Source: a virus. Taken from it: 34,909 nucleotides of DNA. This document shows, piece by piece, positions 32,525-34,909 of the stretch. The stretch is from positions 1 through 34,909 of IMG/VR virus record IMGVR_UViG_3300035698_021937. One strand, 5' to 3'. The number at the start of each line of letters is the position of its first letter. Position 1 is the first letter of the stretch. The position numbers and the translations under genes are program-made. The notes under the pieces were generated by a model, which was given only the letters and a program-made list of their open reading frames with translations, was not told the origin of the DNA and searched no databases.

Positions 32525-32802
32525 TCTGTCACCTTCAATTCGATCTTTTTATCTTCATTTGGTAATTGCGATTCTTTTTCTTGCAGATCTTCCATATCCT
32601 GTAGTGCCTGTGAATATCCTCGTAAAAAGTTCTCCGATGCAAGAGCCATAACTAAGTCAGGGAACTCTGCCGCCAAAACATCTACAATCATATCCACTGA
32701 AATCTCCGGGGATGTTTCTGGATCCAGCTTAAGGCTATTTCCGACATAGTCTAAAAACAACTCCTGTAGTCCGGTCTTTTCTCCTTTTTCTTCTTCACTC
32801 AT
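32521..32802 (-). CDS. Small acidic protein of unknown function
   Basis: This 93-residue protein is helical and acidic, with an ~50-residue helical core (ISVDMIVDVLAAEFPDLVMALASENFLRGYSQALQDM) bounded by charged ends; I know no family for it. ATGA overlaps with both neighbours suggest it belongs to the same unit as the metallopeptidase. A role as inhibitor or partner of that enzyme is possible but unsupported. Confidence 0.65.
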   Translation of the reverse strand: MSEEEKGEKTGLQELFLDYVGNSLKLDPETSPEISVDMIVDVLAAEFPDLVMALASENFLRGYSQALQDMEDLQEKESQLPNEDKKIELKVTE

Positions 32803-33683
32803 TTTCCTTCCTTGTTATTGGAATCATAAATCGATTCCCAAATATAAAACACGTTAAATCCACTAGCTACTATCTTCTCTAACCTCTTGAAGGTCTTACA
32901 GTTAAGCTGGTCCATAGTCTTTTTGCAAACACGATTAATGTCGCTCCCATTATACCTATCGAGGTTTCCATGCCAGAAGTCACCAAGAAACTCATAAATT
33001 GTGTTGCCTTTAAATCCATCAGCAAAGATATAAGTACCATCCATCAGACTTATCCTCTTTTGCCTTTCATCTATTCCCAGAGCATCAAGCCAAGTTGTCT
33101 CCTTACCTGAAACCCTTCTTTTACATTTCGGACATCCAACGCCTCTCAGGTGTGCATCTGGTCGCTGTTTAAAGGTCCCATGTTCCTTACATAAGATCTC
33201 AACCTCAGTTTTGTTGTTTTTATATACAACATTTTTATAGTTATATTTGTTGTTGTGATTCATACCTGCTGCGGTGGCAAAGGTAACGTTATTATAAGGT
33301 TTAACCTTACTACAAGCTGAACATCCTGAGCCACGAAGGTGATGCTGAGGTGTTTGGATAAAATATATTCCACATTGAAGGCACTTTATCTCAACTGCAG
33401 TTTTGTTGTTCTTATATTTTACCTTGTCATAAAAGTAATTTTTACCGTGAACAACCATCGCCTTAGCAACAAATATAGATTTACTACTTTTCCTGTCTGA
33501 ACATGAGGGGCATTGGCTTCCCTTGAGATGCTCTTTAGGGGCTTGAAGGAAGATGCCGTGCTTCTTGCATGTGATCTGCACAGGAGTATAATTATTCATA
33601 TATCTTACAAGCGAATAATCATACTCCACACACTGTACAGCTCTTGCCTTTTCGACAAATTCCTTCAAGCTCATCTTTTTCAT
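32799..33683 (-). CDS. Probable homing endonuclease: three zinc-knuckle repeats plus Vsr-like nuclease
   Basis: This 294-residue protein has three ~60-residue repeats covering ~8-190. Each reads roughly 'F-x-x-x-A-x-x-x-x-x-x-Y-x-Y-x-x-V-x-Y-x-N-N-x-T-x-V-x-I-x-C-x-x-H/C-G-x-F-x-Q-x-P-x-x-H-L-x-G-x-x-C-x-x-C', with zinc-binding C...H/C...C-x2-C sets. The C-terminal ~100 residues (T-W-L-D-A-L-G-I, then D-G-T-Y-I-F-A-D-G-F, then I-Y-E-F-L-G-D-F-W-H-G-N) resemble the Vsr-like 'EDxHD' nuclease fold seen in I-Bth0305I-type phage homing endonucleases. It overlaps the PhoH stop by 4 bases. A mobile gene parked beside phoH is likely; family identity is by pattern. Confidence 0.78.
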   Translation of the reverse strand: MKKMSLKEFVEKARAVQCVEYDYSLVRYMNNYTPVQITCKKHGIFLQAPKEHLKGSQCPSCSDRKSSKSIFVAKAMVVHGKNYFYDKVKYKNNKTAVEIKCLQCGIYFIQTPQHHLRGSGCSACSKVKPYNNVTFATAAGMNHNNKYNYKNVVYKNNKTEVEILCKEHGTFKQRPDAHLRGVGCPKCKRRVSGKETTWLDALGIDERQKRISLMDGTYIFADGFKGNTIYEFLGDFWHGNLDRYNGSDINRVCKKTMDQLNCKTFKRLEKIVASGFNVFYIWESIYDSNNKEGK

Positions 33684-34909
33684 AGAATCTTAGCACCCAG
33701 AGTAGCTACTTTAGAACGTTCACCGTGTTGCAAACTAACATGCCCTGCAAGTGTTGTAGTCTTGAATTTTTCGACTGCATAAGCGAGACCGTTGCTGGTG
33801 TCGTTGACATAGCTATTATCTATCTGCTCCACATCGCCAGTAAAGATGATCTTTGTGTTTTCACCGACGCGAGTCACAATAGTCTTCATTTCGTGCGCAC
33901 TCAAGTTCTGCGCTTCGTCTATGATCATGACAGCGTTCTCGATACTGCGCCCTCTGATATATGTCAAAGCCTCCATCTCGATGATACCTTTATCAAGGAA
34001 GTTTTGAAACGCTTCTTTTCCACCTAATAGATTTTCTAGGTTGTCTGAGATAGGAGCTAGCCAAGGCATCATCTTCTCTTCCATCGTACCAGGTAGAAAC
34101 CCGATATCCTTTCCCATAGGTTGTACAGGGCGGCTTACAATGAGTTTTTTGTACGCATCTTTATCTTTTGGATTTGCTTCAAGAACTTGATGCAGTCCTG
34201 CTGCGATCGCGAGCAATGTCTTACCACTTCCTGCTTTTCCGACCAGCGTAACAATAGGTACTTCATCATCTAGTAACAGATCCATTGCGAACGTCTGCTC
34301 TCTATTTCTTGGAGTTACACCGAACACCTCTGCTCGCTTATTATCATATACTTTATGCAATGGTTCTTCTTCATCAATATATCGAGCGAGAGCAGTTTTT
34401 TTATCTGAGCTGCTAGAGATAAGCATTACGAATTGGTTTGGAACCAGTTTCGCACTCTGTTCTGGATCTAGATACATCTCTGATGATTTGAAAAAGAGAT
34501 CAATAAATTCATCATCCACTAATACATCTTGAAAACCTGAATACAGTTCGCTGCTATCAGATATTACCGACTCAGCATCATAAGACTCTGTCTTTAAGTT
34601 AAGAGCCGCACCTGCTACTCTCATCATGATATCACGAGAAACTAGTACGACTTTTCTTTTTGGGTTCTCATTCTGAGTCTGTAGAGCAACCGCAATTATT
34701 TGGTTGTCGGGCACTGTTAAATCCAGCAGACCACAGACGCTTTCAATAGTGTCTTGATTCAATACAGCAGTACTAAGTTTGCCTTGACCATCTCTTATCT
34801 TGACACCTTTAGTCAGATCTCCTTTTTCACGCAATTCATCTAAAATACGAATTATCTGACGAGCTTGTTGTCCAACAGCATCACTTCTGGTCTTATGTTT
34901 GTCCAACTC
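33680..34909 (-). CDS. PIN-PhoH family ATPase (5' end outside the window)
   Basis: The frame is open to the right edge, and no ATG lies near 34906 (only TTG), so the true start is upstream. The visible ~410 residues begin inside a PIN-like domain (DNQIIAVALQ; V-V-L-V-S-R-D-I-M-M-R-V-A-G-A-A-L), lacking its first ~50 residues. The ATPase half has Walker A G-K-A-G-S-G-K-T, then V-S-R-P-V-Q-P-M-G-K-D-I-G-F-L-P-G, Walker B A-V-M-I-I-D-E-A-Q-N, and F-T-G-D-V-E-Q-I-D, all typical of PhoH2/YlaK proteins, which act as RNA helicase/ribonuclease. PhoH genes are common in marine phages. Confidence 0.9.
   Translation of the reverse strand, partial: ELDKHKTRSDAVGQQARQIIRILDELREKGDLTKGVKIRDGQGKLSTAVLNQDTIESVCGLLDLTVPDNQIIAVALQTQNENPKRKVVLVSRDIMMRVAGAALNLKTESYDAESVISDSSELYSGFQDVLVDDEFIDLFFKSSEMYLDPEQSAKLVPNQFVMLISSSSDKKTALARYIDEEEPLHKVYDNKRAEVFGVTPRNREQTFAMDLLLDDEVPIVTLVGKAGSGKTLLAIAAGLHQVLEANPKDKDAYKKLIVSRPVQPMGKDIGFLPGTMEEKMMPWLAPISDNLENLLGGKEAFQNFLDKGIIEMEALTYIRGRSIENAVMIIDEAQNLSAHEMKTIVTRVGENTKIIFTGDVEQIDNSYVNDTSNGLAYAVEKFKTTTLAGHVSLQHGERSKVATLGAKIL

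Noticed and set aside
1667-34027. Many plus-strand open frames of 60-150 codons
   Set aside because: Each lies opposite a real minus-strand gene, has no recognisable domain and no coherent ribosome site. They are antisense shadows.
1-34909. tRNA, CRISPR or attachment sites, integrase
   Set aside because: Almost all of the window is coding and the gaps are too short. No cloverleaf, repeat-spacer pattern or integrase motif was seen, though a tool search would be more sensitive.

Overview
This window looks like part of a large tailed-phage genome: a contractile-tail myovirus with T4/P2-type baseplate modules and a tightly packed, A+T-rich sequence. Every gene I can support lies on the minus strand, so transcription runs from 34.9 kb down to 1 kb. 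Neighbouring genes mostly abut or share 1-29 bases, often as ATGA/GTGA stop-start overlaps. I found no tRNA, rRNA, CRISPR array, transposon or integrase. The host is not identifiable from the window; an LPS-type heptose epimerase homologue and a spike carrying a peptidoglycan peptidase suggest a Gram-negative bacterium.

Layout in transcription order. (1) 34.9-30.7 kb, nucleic-acid genes: a PIN-PhoH ATPase running off the right edge, a Vsr-like probable homing endonuclease with zinc-knuckle repeats, two small unknowns, an HExxH zincin, and a PD-(D/E)XK nuclease with Cas4/AddB-type cysteines, closed by a clear intrinsic terminator at 30,677-30,703. (2) 30.6-19.0 kb, a glycan operon: six GT-B glycosyltransferases, an HldD-like heptose epimerase, a second SDR enzyme, a PLP sugar aminotransferase, a sugar N-formyltransferase, an FkbM methyltransferase and another SAM methyltransferase, interrupted by a GIY-YIG homing endonuclease. 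It has its own promoter and leader hairpin. (3) 18.97-17.3 kb, a late-transcription module with its own promoter: a 67-residue protein ending in a sliding-clamp-binding peptide (QLDFF), a zinc ribbon, a membrane-anchored acidic protein and a sigma factor resembling T4 gp55. (4) 17.3-1 kb, tail and baseplate: a gp5-type spike fused to an M15 peptidase, a second spike-like protein, a 1943-residue unknown, gp25/gpW, gp6/gpJ, a DNRLRE-like protein, a 1240-residue gpI/gp7-like protein with lectin-like domains, and a further LamG-like protein cut by the left edge.

How it may fit together: the sigma factor, perhaps tethered to the clamp through the small QLDFF protein, would switch on the baseplate genes that follow. 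The baseplate carries several predicted carbohydrate-binding folds and a wall-cutting spike. The sugar operon could build a modified (N-formylated, methylated, perhaps heptose-containing) glycan for the virion or the infected cell surface. That last role is inferred; the enzyme families are read from the sequence.
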